In this document: positions 1 through 5,884 of the stretch, piece by piece
Layout: every line of letters begins with the position of its first letter
How positions within the stretch are numbered: the first letter of the stretch is position 1
From: an uncultured Lachnospiraceae bacterium
Lineage (GTDB): Bacteria > Bacillota > Clostridia > Lachnospirales > Lachnospiraceae
Assembly: GCA_934418055.1 (NCBI GenBank)
Contig: CAKRWX010000161.1
Location: forward strand, 1 to 5,884
Direction of reading: 5' to 3'
Length of the DNA stretch: 5,884 nt
The notes under the pieces: model-generated
Seen by the model: the letters and a program-made list of their open reading frames with translations, nothing else
Database searches by the model: none
Told to the model about the DNA's origin: nothing
Position numbers and translations under genes: made by a program

Positions 1-956
1 TGCTTGGCAAGGATTACATGGATGGACTTCTGGATGCAGCAGTAGAGAATTCCACCGTAGACGGACATTTTGTTTATATGCCGTGGCAGAACAACACCAC
101 CGCAATGGTTTACCGCAAAGACCTCTTTGAGGAGAAAGGCCTGGAAATTCCGAAGACCTGGGATGAGTATCTGGAGGCTGCAAAGGCTCTGACGGAGGAT
201 ACCGACGGAGATGGCAAGGTTGACCGTTATGGCAGCGTATTTGCAGGAACCAGAAACGACTCCGCAGAGTCCAGATTCCAGACTTTCGCACTGACCTTTG
301 GATGTGATTTCGTAAAGGACAATGGAGATGGAACCTTCACTTCCGGTTTTGATACCGATGCTTACAAGAACGCAATGAGTACTTTCATCGACATCGCGGC
401 AAACGAGGGCGTTTCTCCTTCTGGTTTTGTTGAGACCGGTTACTCTGAGGCTTATACCATGATCGGCGCGGATCAGGCCTGCATGTTCTTCAGCGGTTCC
501 AACGTGCTGGGCGGTATCTACAATGCAAACCCGGATATGCGCGGTAAGATGGGCAGCTTCCCGATGCCGACCGCAGAGGGCGTTGATCCGGTAACCTCTT
601 TCTCAAGCGTAGGTATGACAATCAGCAATACCTGTAAAAATCCGGAAGTTGCAGCAGATTTCCTGAAATACATGACCAGTGTAGATAACAGCGTAGAGTG
701 GAACAAGGCAACCTGCCGTCTGCCGGTTGTAAAAGAGGCTCTGGATGCAATTGTTGCAAATGATGAGGCATACGCAGGATTTGCAGAAGCATCTGAGAGC
801 GCAGTGATCTATCCGGCATTTGCTGGTATGGCTGAGTTAAGAGATGCAAGTGGTGAGTGCTGGCAGAAGGTTGTTTCTGAGGGAGCATCCGTAGACGATG
901 CAGTAGCAGATGCAGCAGCTAAGGCAGCAGAAACCTGCAAGAGTTACAGCAAGTAA
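1..956 (+). CDS. ABC transporter extracellular sugar-binding protein, C-terminal part (5' truncated by window edge)
   Basis: The frame is open to the left edge (first whole codon at base 3) and ends at TAA 954-956, giving 317 visible residues. Family 1 (MalE/UgpB-like) binding proteins usually have 420-450, so roughly 100-130 N-terminal residues, including any lipoprotein signal, lie outside. The ATG at 18 is internal, not the start. Seen: the hinge-region stretch YMPWQNNTTAMVYRKDLFEEKG, then PKTWDEYLEAAKAL, both typical of the family. A DTDGDGKVD calcium-type loop lies at bases 198-224 and a second DNGDG turn near base 318. The later lobe carries FFSGSNVLGG, the GKMGSFPMP segment and NPEVAADFLKYM. 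The C-terminal tail is Ala/Glu rich, as is common. It should bind an oligosaccharide at the outer membrane face and deliver it to the permeases encoded directly downstream. The ligand cannot be read from the sequence; the GH43 neighbour suggests xylose- or arabinose-containing oligosaccharides. Confidence 0.93.
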   Translation, partial: LGKDYMDGLLDAAVENSTVDGHFVYMPWQNNTTAMVYRKDLFEEKGLEIPKTWDEYLEAAKALTEDTDGDGKVDRYGSVFAGTRNDSAESRFQTFALTFGCDFVKDNGDGTFTSGFDTDAYKNAMSTFIDIAANEGVSPSGFVETGYSEAYTMIGADQACMFFSGSNVLGGIYNANPDMRGKMGSFPMPTAEGVDPVTSFSSVGMTISNTCKNPEVAADFLKYMTSVDNSVEWNKATCRLPVVKEALDAIVANDEAYAGFAEASESAVIYPAFAGMAELRDASGECWQKVVSEGASVDDAVADAAAKAAETCKSYSK

Positions 957-970
957 GGCAGCTTGAAAGC

Positions 971-1023
971 GGGCGGCTGTATAGAGGCATAGTTCCATAC
1001 AGCCGCCCTTTCTCTTTTCTTTT
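971..1023 (+). terminator. Intercistronic Rho-independent-type hairpin (attenuator) between binding-protein and permease genes
   Basis: A perfect 12-bp inverted repeat, GGGCGGCTGTAT at 971-982 and ATACAGCCGCCC at 997-1008, encloses a 14-nt loop. It is followed at once by a T-rich tail (1009-1023, all T except three C). The hairpin starts 15 bases after the binding-protein stop and its tail runs into the ribosome binding site of the next gene. The T-tract is broken by C residues, so termination is probably partial: most transcripts end here and some read through into the permeases. A 3'-stabilising role for the upstream mRNA is equally compatible. No separate promoter is evident after it. Confidence 0.82.
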
Positions 1024-1028
1024 GGAGG
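1024..1028 (+). promoter_or_regulatory. Ribosome binding site that sets the GTG start of permease 1
   Basis: GGAGG lies 8 bases before GTG 1037. The frame could also be opened at TTG 1022, but that codon overlaps the Shine-Dalgarno itself and has none of its own, so the GTG is the real start. The ATG at 1041 is out of frame. Confidence 0.8.
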
Positions 1029-1036
1029 GCAAAACA

Positions 1037-1930
1037 GTGAATGACACCAAGAAAAAATGGAATCTGAGCCGGCTGAAGTCGAAGATGACTCCGTACTGGT
1101 TTATTTCTCCGGCAACGCTGACGATTATCTGTCTCGTTGTATATCCGATCCTGTATGGAATCTATATCAGTTTCTTTGATACCAATCTGGTAAACAAATG
1201 GAACTTTGTAGGACTCCGGTATTACGCACAGGCCTTGACGGACGCATCATTTTTACACAGCCTGATGAAAACCATGATCTTCACGGTAACGGTTGTGTGC
1301 GGACACTTTGTATTGGGCTTCATTTTCGCATCCATCTTAAATACTGACATCAAGTACCGGACGTTATTCCGCGGAATCCTGATTCTGCCGTGGCTGTTTC
1401 CGGATGTGGTGATTGCTTATCTGTTTAAGTGGATCCTGAATACCCAGGGTGGTATTTTAAATGAACTTCTGATGCATTTCAGCATTATTTCCGAACCGGT
1501 TGGCTGGCTTAGTACTTCAGCCACAGCATTCCCCTGTGTGATCCTGGTCAGCATGTGGAAAGGTTATCCGCTGGTCATGGTACAGATCCTGGCCGGTATC
1601 CAGACCATTTCCCACGATCTGTATGAGGCAGCTGAGATTGACGGAGCGAATATGTGGCAGCGTTTCCGCTATGTAACCCTTCCGGCTCTGAAGCCGATCC
1701 TGACCACCATCCTGATTCTGGATACGGTGTGGGTATTCAAACAGTTCACACTGATCTGGCTGATGACATCTGGTGGCCCGGGAAGTTCTACCATGGTATC
1801 TGCCATCGAAATTTACAAGAATGCGTTCTCTTACTTCAAGTATGGCTTTGCATCGGCACAGTCCGTATACATTCTTGTAATCTGTTACCTTATCGGAGTT
1901 GTGTTCAGGAGGTTATTGCGTGATGACTAG
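1037..1930 (+). CDS. Carbohydrate ABC transporter permease, MalF/UgpA type
   Basis: A 297-residue inner-membrane subunit forming half of the sugar channel. It starts at GTG 1037, chosen for the GGAGG 8 bases upstream; the length fits the 290-310 residues usual for short MalF/UgpA-type proteins. A basic cytoplasmic N-terminus (KKK at 5-7) precedes TM1 (about 20-46, containing the family-typical SPA and YPILYGIYISF). Further membrane segments lie near 73-103, 108-132, 164-190, 219-243 and 269-292, six in all. The EAA loop that docks the ATPase is clear at 197-216: EAAEIDGA, then F210, then TLP at 214-216. SGGPG at 245-249 is also typical. Its stop codon lies inside the next gene (8-bp overlap), indicating coupled translation with permease 2. 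Function follows from family and context; substrate is unknown but plausibly a xylan- or arabinan-derived oligosaccharide. Confidence 0.94.
   Translation: MNDTKKKWNLSRLKSKMTPYWFISPATLTIICLVVYPILYGIYISFFDTNLVNKWNFVGLRYYAQALTDASFLHSLMKTMIFTVTVVCGHFVLGFIFASILNTDIKYRTLFRGILILPWLFPDVVIAYLFKWILNTQGGILNELLMHFSIISEPVGWLSTSATAFPCVILVSMWKGYPLVMVQILAGIQTISHDLYEAAEIDGANMWQRFRYVTLPALKPILTTILILDTVWVFKQFTLIWLMTSGGPGSSTMVSAIEIYKNAFSYFKYGFASAQSVYILVICYLIGVVFRRLLRDD
1907..1912 (+). promoter_or_regulatory. Ribosome binding site of permease 2, inside the permease 1 coding region
   Basis: A full AGGAGG sits 10 bases before ATG 1923, and 7 bases before an in-frame GTG at 1920 that directly precedes the ATG. Either could be used; they differ by one residue. 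The longer frame opening at base 1899 starts upstream of this site and is not credible. Confidence 0.8.
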
Positions 1931-2765
1931 TAAAGGAAAGAACAGACTGTTTACCTGTATCGGATATCTGATCCTGGGCATCGGATGTTTGGGTGTATTG
2001 CTTCCATTATCCTGGATGGTGATTACTTCATTAAAATCCATGGCCGATATTACACTTTCCAGAGGCCTGACTCTGTTTCCGTCCGGTCCTACGCTGGAAA
2101 ACTTCGTAAATATCTGGAAGGAATATCCAATTGCGACTTATATCAAAAACAGTATTGTTGCGGTTGGCGGTTCTACGGTGATCGGCGTTGTGTGTGCAGC
2201 TCTTTGCGGATACGGACTTTCCCGTTATCAGTTTAAAGGAAAAGCATTTTTGCTGAGCTTTCTGCTGGTAACCCAGATGTTTCCGGCAGTTATGAAAATC
2301 ATTCCGTACTACAAAATTCTTGTTTCTGTTCATTTAAATAATACCCAGATCGGTCTGATGGTGGTATACGCTTCCTTCAGTATTCCGTTCTGTACCTGGA
2401 TGATGTACGGATATTTCAAGAGCATTTCCACGGGACTGGATGAGGCCGCCCGGGTGGACGGCAGCAGCGCATTCAATACGTTTTTAAAGATCATTCTTCC
2501 GATCGCCCTGCCGGGCCTGGTAGCAACCATCATATACGCATTTCTTCAGAACTGGAATGAGTATATGTTTGCATCGGTCCTGATGTCTGCGGATGAGAAG
2601 AAAACCATTACTTATGCAATCAGTACCATGGCAGATGCATACAAGATCCAGTGGAATTACCTGATGTGCGCGGCCATGATCTCCAGTGTGCCGACTCTGA
2701 CCGTGTTTGTAGTAATGCAGAAATATCTGATCGCCGGAATGACTGCCGGTGCAGTAAAAGAGTAA
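1923..2765 (+). CDS. Carbohydrate ABC transporter permease, MalG/UgpE type
   Basis: A 280-residue inner-membrane protein, the second half of the channel; the length is normal for the family (270-285). Start is ATG 1923 with AGGAGG 10 bases upstream. Membrane segments are visible near 12-36, 73-98, 107-127, 141-162, 194-215 and 246-267. The segment after TM1 holds WMVITSLKS, typical of MalG-like proteins. The EAA loop lies at 174-193: EAARVDG, then LP at 192-193. NWNEYMFA (210-217) is the usual motif after TM5. The protein ends with QKYLIAGMTAGAVKE, the classic C-terminal tail of this family. It overlaps permease 1 by 8 bp and is followed after 19 bases by the GH43 gene, so all are probably on one mRNA. 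It should pair with permease 1 and contact the ATPase encoded about 1.7 kb downstream. Confidence 0.95.
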   Translation: MTSKGKNRLFTCIGYLILGIGCLGVLLPLSWMVITSLKSMADITLSRGLTLFPSGPTLENFVNIWKEYPIATYIKNSIVAVGGSTVIGVVCAALCGYGLSRYQFKGKAFLLSFLLVTQMFPAVMKIIPYYKILVSVHLNNTQIGLMVVYASFSIPFCTWMMYGYFKSISTGLDEAARVDGSSAFNTFLKIILPIALPGLVATIIYAFLQNWNEYMFASVLMSADEKKTITYAISTMADAYKIQWNYLMCAAMISSVPTLTVFVVMQKYLIAGMTAGAVKE

Positions 2766-2784
2766 ACGAAAGGAAAGTTGAATC

Positions 2785-4419
2785 ATGGACAAGAATATGT
2801 TCTGCAATCCAATTATAAAAGGTGGATATCCGGATCCGTCGGTATGCCGGGTCGGGGATATGTACTACATGGTAACCTCCTCCTTTTATTATTTTCCGGG
2901 ACTGCCGGTGTTTCAGAGCCGGGATCTGGTTCATTGGGAACAGATTGGAAATGCGATTTCCAGGCCGGAACAGTTAGACTTTAGAAACTGCGATAGCTCG
3001 GAAGGGTTGTGGGCAGCTACCATCCGGTATCATGAAGGTACCTTTTATATCATCAATACACTGGATGTACAGGGACGGACCTACCGCTACAACTACATTG
3101 TGACGGCCAAAGATCCGGCCGGTCCATGGTCTGACGCAGTGATCATTGAGGGAGCCGATGGCATTGACCCGTCCCTGTTTTTTGACAAGGATGGAAAAAT
3201 GTGGTATTGCAGCAATCTGATCCCGGAGGACTTAAAGTTCCCGTACCAGAAGCAGATCTATGCCTGTGAGCTGGATCCGGAAACGTTCCAGATCCGGGGG
3301 GAAAAGCATATCATCTTTGATTCCATCGTGGACCATACGCTGTTTACCGAGGCTCCACACATTTATGAAATCAATGGAATGTACTACCTGATGACGGCCA
3401 GCGGCGGAACCCAGACGAATCACTGTGTGAACATTTACCGCAGTGAGAAGCTTCTTGGCCCCTATGAGCCCTGTCCGAGAAATCCGATTGTGACAAACCG
3501 GAATGTCCGGCTGAATAATGAACTGGGTATTGCGGTTGTGGGACACGGGGACCTGATCGAGACCCAGAAGGGTGAGTGGTATATGGTACTTCTTGGCATT
3601 CGCCCATATCAGAAATACATTGAAGATTATAATCAGTATCTGCCGAGAAAGTGGATCCGGGAACCGGACCGCAACAAGGACGCGCAGTTTAACCTGGGCC
3701 GTGAGGTCTGCATGATTCCCATGGCCTGGGATTACGATAACTGGCCGATTGTGGACAACCACAACGGCATGGTCAATCCGGTGGAGCGAAAACCCGATCT
3801 GGAAGCGTGGCGTCCGCCATTCAAGAGCCGGGTAGATAATTTTGAGGATCCCAGGCTGGATATGATCTGGTGCATGCGCCGTCCAGTGAAAACTCCCTTC
3901 TACAACCTGACGGAGCGGCCAGGCTACCTGCGGCTTTACGGAAATGACGCAAAGGCTGAGGATACACGCACCCAGGCCCTCCTGGTGCGCAGACAGCAGC
4001 ACAATTATTTTGAAGCCGCTGTGGCTATGGAATTTGAGCCGGAGCAGGAAGACGAGGAGGCGGGCATGATCGTGACCCAGAATGACAGGTACGCGATCAT
4101 GGCGGTAAAGGAAAAACTGGATGGTGAGCTGTTTATCACCGCTTACCAGATCATAAATGGAAAGCGGGAACTGATTACGAGAAAGTCGGCAGAGGCAGGA
4201 CGGATGTATCTGTTTATCGAGGGCAGCACCGGACAGTACCATCTCTATTATGGAAATTCAGAACGGGAAAAGAAGATTCTGGCCACAGACATTGACGGAT
4301 CCATCCTCAGTACGGTTGTGGCAGACGGATTTGTAGGAACTTATGTAGGAATGTATGTTTCCGGCAGTGGCGCTCATGCGGATTTTGACTGGTTCCGGTA
4401 TGAGATCGTGGAAGAATAA
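2785..4419 (+). CDS. Cytoplasmic glycoside hydrolase family 43, XynB-like (beta-xylosidase / alpha-L-arabinofuranosidase), with C-terminal beta-sandwich domain
   Basis: A 544-residue enzyme predicted to remove xylose and/or arabinose from imported oligosaccharides by the inverting mechanism of GH43. Start is ATG 2785, with AGGAAAG (2771-2777) 7 bases upstream. There is no signal peptide, so it acts in the cytoplasm. Residues about 8-335 form the five-bladed propeller: catalytic base D17 in GGYPDPS, W76 in EGLWAATIRY, pKa-tuning D128 in GIDPSLF, general acid E189 in TEAPHIY, then H254 in VGHGDL and R306 in LGREV, matching the active-site His and Arg of characterised XynB/SXA enzymes. Residues about 345-543 match the concanavalin-like GH43 C-terminal domain (ALLVRRQQHNYFEAAVAMEF, VGTYVGMYVSG, ADFDWFRYE). 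All expected catalytic residues are present. The stretch between H254 and R306 seems about a dozen residues longer than I recall in B. subtilis XynB. Position between transporter genes supports use on the transported sugar. Xylosidase versus arabinofuranosidase cannot be decided here. Confidence 0.92.
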   Translation: MDKNMFCNPIIKGGYPDPSVCRVGDMYYMVTSSFYYFPGLPVFQSRDLVHWEQIGNAISRPEQLDFRNCDSSEGLWAATIRYHEGTFYIINTLDVQGRTYRYNYIVTAKDPAGPWSDAVIIEGADGIDPSLFFDKDGKMWYCSNLIPEDLKFPYQKQIYACELDPETFQIRGEKHIIFDSIVDHTLFTEAPHIYEINGMYYLMTASGGTQTNHCVNIYRSEKLLGPYEPCPRNPIVTNRNVRLNNELGIAVVGHGDLIETQKGEWYMVLLGIRPYQKYIEDYNQYLPRKWIREPDRNKDAQFNLGREVCMIPMAWDYDNWPIVDNHNGMVNPVERKPDLEAWRPPFKSRVDNFEDPRLDMIWCMRRPVKTPFYNLTERPGYLRLYGNDAKAEDTRTQALLVRRQQHNYFEAAVAMEFEPEQEDEEAGMIVTQNDRYAIMAVKEKLDGELFITAYQIINGKRELITRKSAEAGRMYLFIEGSTGQYHLYYGNSEREKKILATDIDGSILSTVVADGFVGTYVGMYVSGSGAHADFDWFRYEIVEE

Positions 4420-4424
4420 GGAGG
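4418..4424 (+). promoter_or_regulatory. Ribosome binding site of the ATPase gene, overlapping the GH43 stop codon
   Basis: AAGGAGG shares its first two bases with the TAA stop of the GH43 gene (4417-4419) and lies 10 bases before ATG 4435. The nearer ATG at 4427 is out of frame and too close. The 15-base gap supports cotranscription and possibly translational coupling. Confidence 0.75.
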
Positions 4425-4434
4425 ATATGGCATC

Positions 4435-5607
4435 ATGGCAGAGGTATCATTACGGCACATTAAAAAAGTTTATCCAAACATGGAGAAGAAAAAGAAAGGT
4501 GAGAGCGAGAAAAAGACCAACCTGAAAGTGACCGACGAAGGCGTTCTTGCTGTACAGGATTTTAACCTGGAGATCAGGGATCAGGAGTTCATCGTACTGG
4601 TAGGACCATCTGGCTGCGGTAAATCAACTACTCTTCGTATGGTAGCCGGATTGGAAGAAATCAGCGGTGGCGATCTTCTGATCGACGGTGTCCGCGTGAA
4701 TGATGTGGAGCCGAAGGACCGTGATATTGCCATGGTATTCCAGAGCTATGCACTGTATCCCCACATGACAGTGCGTGGCAATATGGAATTTCCGCTAAAG
4801 CTGCGCAAAATGCCGAAGGATGAGATCAAAAAACGCGTGGATGCAGCGGCAGAAACCCTGGGTATCACGGAATATCTGGATCGCAAGCCAAAGGCATTAT
4901 CCGGCGGACAGAGACAGCGTGTTGCCATCGGCCGTGCCATTGTCCGTGAGCCGAAGGTACTTTTGATGGATGAGCCGCTGTCTAACCTGGACGCAAAGCT
5001 GAGAAACCAGATGCGTGCGGAAATCATTAAGCTGCGCCAGAGAATCAAATCCACCTTCCTTTATGTTACCCATGACCAGACAGAGGCTATGACTCTGGGC
5101 GACCGCATCGTCATCATGAAGGATGGTGTCATCCAGCAGATCGGAACCCCGCAGGAGGTATTTGATCATCCGTATAACCTGTTCGTTGCAGGTTTCATTG
5201 GAATGCCGCAGATGAACTTCTTCGATGCGGAGCTGGTGGAAAAGAACGGTTCCTACAGCGTGAAGGTGGGCGGCATCGAGGTTGCGCTTTCCGCAGAAAA
5301 GCAGGAGCGCCTGAAAGCAAAACAGGTCAAATCCCAGGAGATTACTCTCGGTGTGAGACCGGAGCACATCACGTTGCTGACAGACGGCCAGAGCGGCATC
5401 CACGGAACCATTGAGGTAGCCGAGATGATGGGAAGCGCGGTACATCTGCATGCATCTGCCTGCGGCAAAGACACCATCATTATTGTAGATACCATGAATC
5501 TGGACAAGGGGCAGAACCTGTCCATCGGCGCAAACGTTCAGTTTACCTTTGACGGAAATGTGGCGCATGTATTTTCAAAAGATGGTCTGAACCTGGAAAT
5601 GAAATAG
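4435..5607 (+). CDS. msmK: Carbohydrate ABC transporter ATPase, MsmK/UgpC/MalK type
   Basis: A 390-residue ATPase that, as a dimer, powers the two permeases encoded upstream. Seen in order: A-loop aromatic Y13; Walker A GPSGCGKST at 57-65; Q-loop Q103 in VFQSYALYPHMTV; signature LSGGQRQRVA starting at 155; Walker B VLLMDE at 175-180 with catalytic E180; D-loop SNLD at 183-186; switch H213 in YVTHDQTEAM. Residues from about 245 form the C-terminal MalK-type OB/TOBE region (FIGMPQMNFFDAEL, then LGVRPEHI). Between the first two strands of the ATPase domain lies an extra lysine-rich segment, about residues 16-36 (KKKK at 18-21, then EKKTN), making the protein slightly longer than the usual 365-375. 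Start is ATG 4435 with AAGGAGG upstream. MsmK-type ATPases may serve several sugar importers; the operon position suggests this one at least serves the local permeases. The symbol names the family type, not a proven orthologue. Confidence 0.95.
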   Translation: MAEVSLRHIKKVYPNMEKKKKGESEKKTNLKVTDEGVLAVQDFNLEIRDQEFIVLVGPSGCGKSTTLRMVAGLEEISGGDLLIDGVRVNDVEPKDRDIAMVFQSYALYPHMTVRGNMEFPLKLRKMPKDEIKKRVDAAAETLGITEYLDRKPKALSGGQRQRVAIGRAIVREPKVLLMDEPLSNLDAKLRNQMRAEIIKLRQRIKSTFLYVTHDQTEAMTLGDRIVIMKDGVIQQIGTPQEVFDHPYNLFVAGFIGMPQMNFFDAELVEKNGSYSVKVGGIEVALSAEKQERLKAKQVKSQEITLGVRPEHITLLTDGQSGIHGTIEVAEMMGSAVHLHASACGKDTIIIVDTMNLDKGQNLSIGANVQFTFDGNVAHVFSKDGLNLEMK

Positions 5608-5620
5608 GGTATTGCGAAAT

Positions 5621-5679
5621 AGAGGCAGGAAAGAAACTGGCTGGAATGGCTGGATCCTTTCCTGCTTTTCCTGTTTTTT
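5621..5679 (+). terminator. Rho-independent terminator ending the transport/GH43 operon
   Basis: A perfect 9-bp stem, GCAGGAAAG at 5625-5633 with CTTTCCTGC at 5657-5665, can extend outward through A/G-T pairs to 5621 and 5669. The loop is 23 nt and contains two TGGCTGGA copies (5638-5645, 5647-5654). Downstream are TTTT, CCTG and a run of six T (5674-5679). It starts 14 bases after the ATPase stop. The last two T of the run fall in the stop codon of the convergent sigma gene. On the - strand the hairpin is followed by only a weak T-tract, so its role there is doubtful. Confidence 0.75.
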
Positions 5680-5884
5680 AGTTCAGATAATTCCGCATGG
5701 CTTTCAGCGCGTTTTTCTCAAGCCTTGATACCTGAGCCTGGCTGATGTGAATTTCTTCGGCTACTTCGGTCTGGGTCTTGCCTTCAAAGAAGCGCAGGTC
5801 GATGATGTGGCGTTCCCGTCCGGGCAGCCGGTTCATGGCCTCCCGAAGGGAGATTTCTTCCACCCAGTTTTCCTCGGAGCTTTT
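5678..5884 (-). CDS. sigG: RNA polymerase sporulation sigma factor, sigma-G type, C-terminal region 4 (5' truncated by window edge)
   Basis: The - strand frame is open to the right edge and ends at TAA (5680-5678), giving the last 68 residues of a protein normally about 255-260 long. The GTG at 5863 is an internal valine codon, not a start. The visible part is sigma region 4, which binds the -35 promoter element: ENWVEEISLREAMNRL, then RFFEGKTQTEVAEEI, and the helix-turn-helix recognition segment ISQAQVSRLEK. As I recall B. subtilis SigG, it has WIEEIALKEGMRRL, RFFQGKTQMEVAEEIGISQAQVSRLEK; SigF differs (RYYKDQTQSEVA, ISQVQVSRLEK), so SigG is favoured. In Bacillus it directs late gene expression in the forespore. 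It is transcribed towards the sugar operon and ends 70 bases from the ATPase gene, so it belongs to a different transcription unit. Confidence 0.87.
   Translation of the reverse strand, partial: KSSEENWVEEISLREAMNRLPGRERHIIDLRFFEGKTQTEVAEEIHISQAQVSRLEKNALKAMRNYLN

Noticed and set aside
963..977. TTGAAAGCG stretch resembling half of a CcpA catabolite-response (cre) site
   Set aside because: The left half fits, but the right half (GGCGGC) lacks the expected CA-containing inverted match and belongs to the terminator stem.
1022..1036. Upstream TTG start for permease 1 adding five residues
   Set aside because: The TTG overlaps the GGAGG ribosome binding site that is correctly spaced for GTG 1037.
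3232..4242. Long antisense open frame (336 codons) within the GH43 gene
   Set aside because: It lies wholly opposite a gene with complete catalytic motifs, has no recognisable domain, and its protein shows the His/Leu/Val-rich composition typical of antisense frames in this base composition.
4897..5568. Antisense open frame (223 codons) within the ATPase gene
   Set aside because: Fully opposite a highly conserved ABC ATPase; the translation has no recognisable motif and is explained by codon bias of the sense gene.
5638..5654. Tandem TGGCTGGA copies in the terminator loop
   Set aside because: Only two 8-base copies, within a hairpin loop; too short to support a repeat element or a binding site.
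5678..5863. Small stand-alone 61-residue helix-turn-helix protein on the - strand
   Set aside because: The frame continues without a stop to the window edge and the upstream residues match sigma-G, so it is the end of a larger gene.

Overview
The window looks like chromosomal DNA of a spore-forming, carbohydrate-fermenting Clostridia, most likely a Lachnospiraceae-type gut anaerobe. Three things point this way: strong AGGAGG-type ribosome binding sites with tight gene packing, the 3' end of a sporulation sigma factor gene (sigG type), and a MsmK/UgpC-type ATPase with a lysine-rich N-terminal insertion that I recall from Lachnospiraceae homologues. The genus cannot be fixed from the sequence alone.

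Layout. A five-gene block on the + strand covers about 95% of the window: (1) the C-terminal three quarters of an ABC sugar-binding lipoprotein, cut by the left edge; (2) a strong intercistronic hairpin with a T-rich tail; (3) a MalF/UgpA-type permease starting at a GTG; (4) a MalG/UgpE-type permease overlapping it by 8 bp; (5) a cytoplasmic glycoside hydrolase family 43 enzyme with a C-terminal beta-sandwich domain (XynB-like beta-xylosidase/alpha-L-arabinofuranosidase); (6) a MsmK/UgpC-type transport ATPase. A Rho-independent terminator follows. Its T-tract reaches the stop codon of the convergent sigG-like gene on the - strand, which is cut by the right edge.

How the genes work together. 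The binding protein captures an oligosaccharide outside the cell. The two permeases form the channel and the ATPase dimer drives import. The GH43 enzyme, which has no signal peptide, then cuts the imported oligosaccharide in the cytoplasm. The GH43 type suggests xylo- or arabinoxylo-oligosaccharides as substrate, but this is an inference from family membership. The hairpin after the binding-protein gene probably makes that gene's transcripts more abundant than the membrane and enzyme parts. No regulator or upstream promoter is visible; any would lie left of the window.

Novelty. I see no undescribed system. This is a well-organised, recognisable uptake-and-hydrolysis operon next to a sporulation gene. 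The points worth a second look are modest: the lysine-rich ATPase insertion, the extra loop near the GH43 active site, the attenuating hairpin, and the sigG junction. There are no gene-free stretches longer than about 80 bases, and I found no RNA genes, mobile elements or CRISPR repeats.
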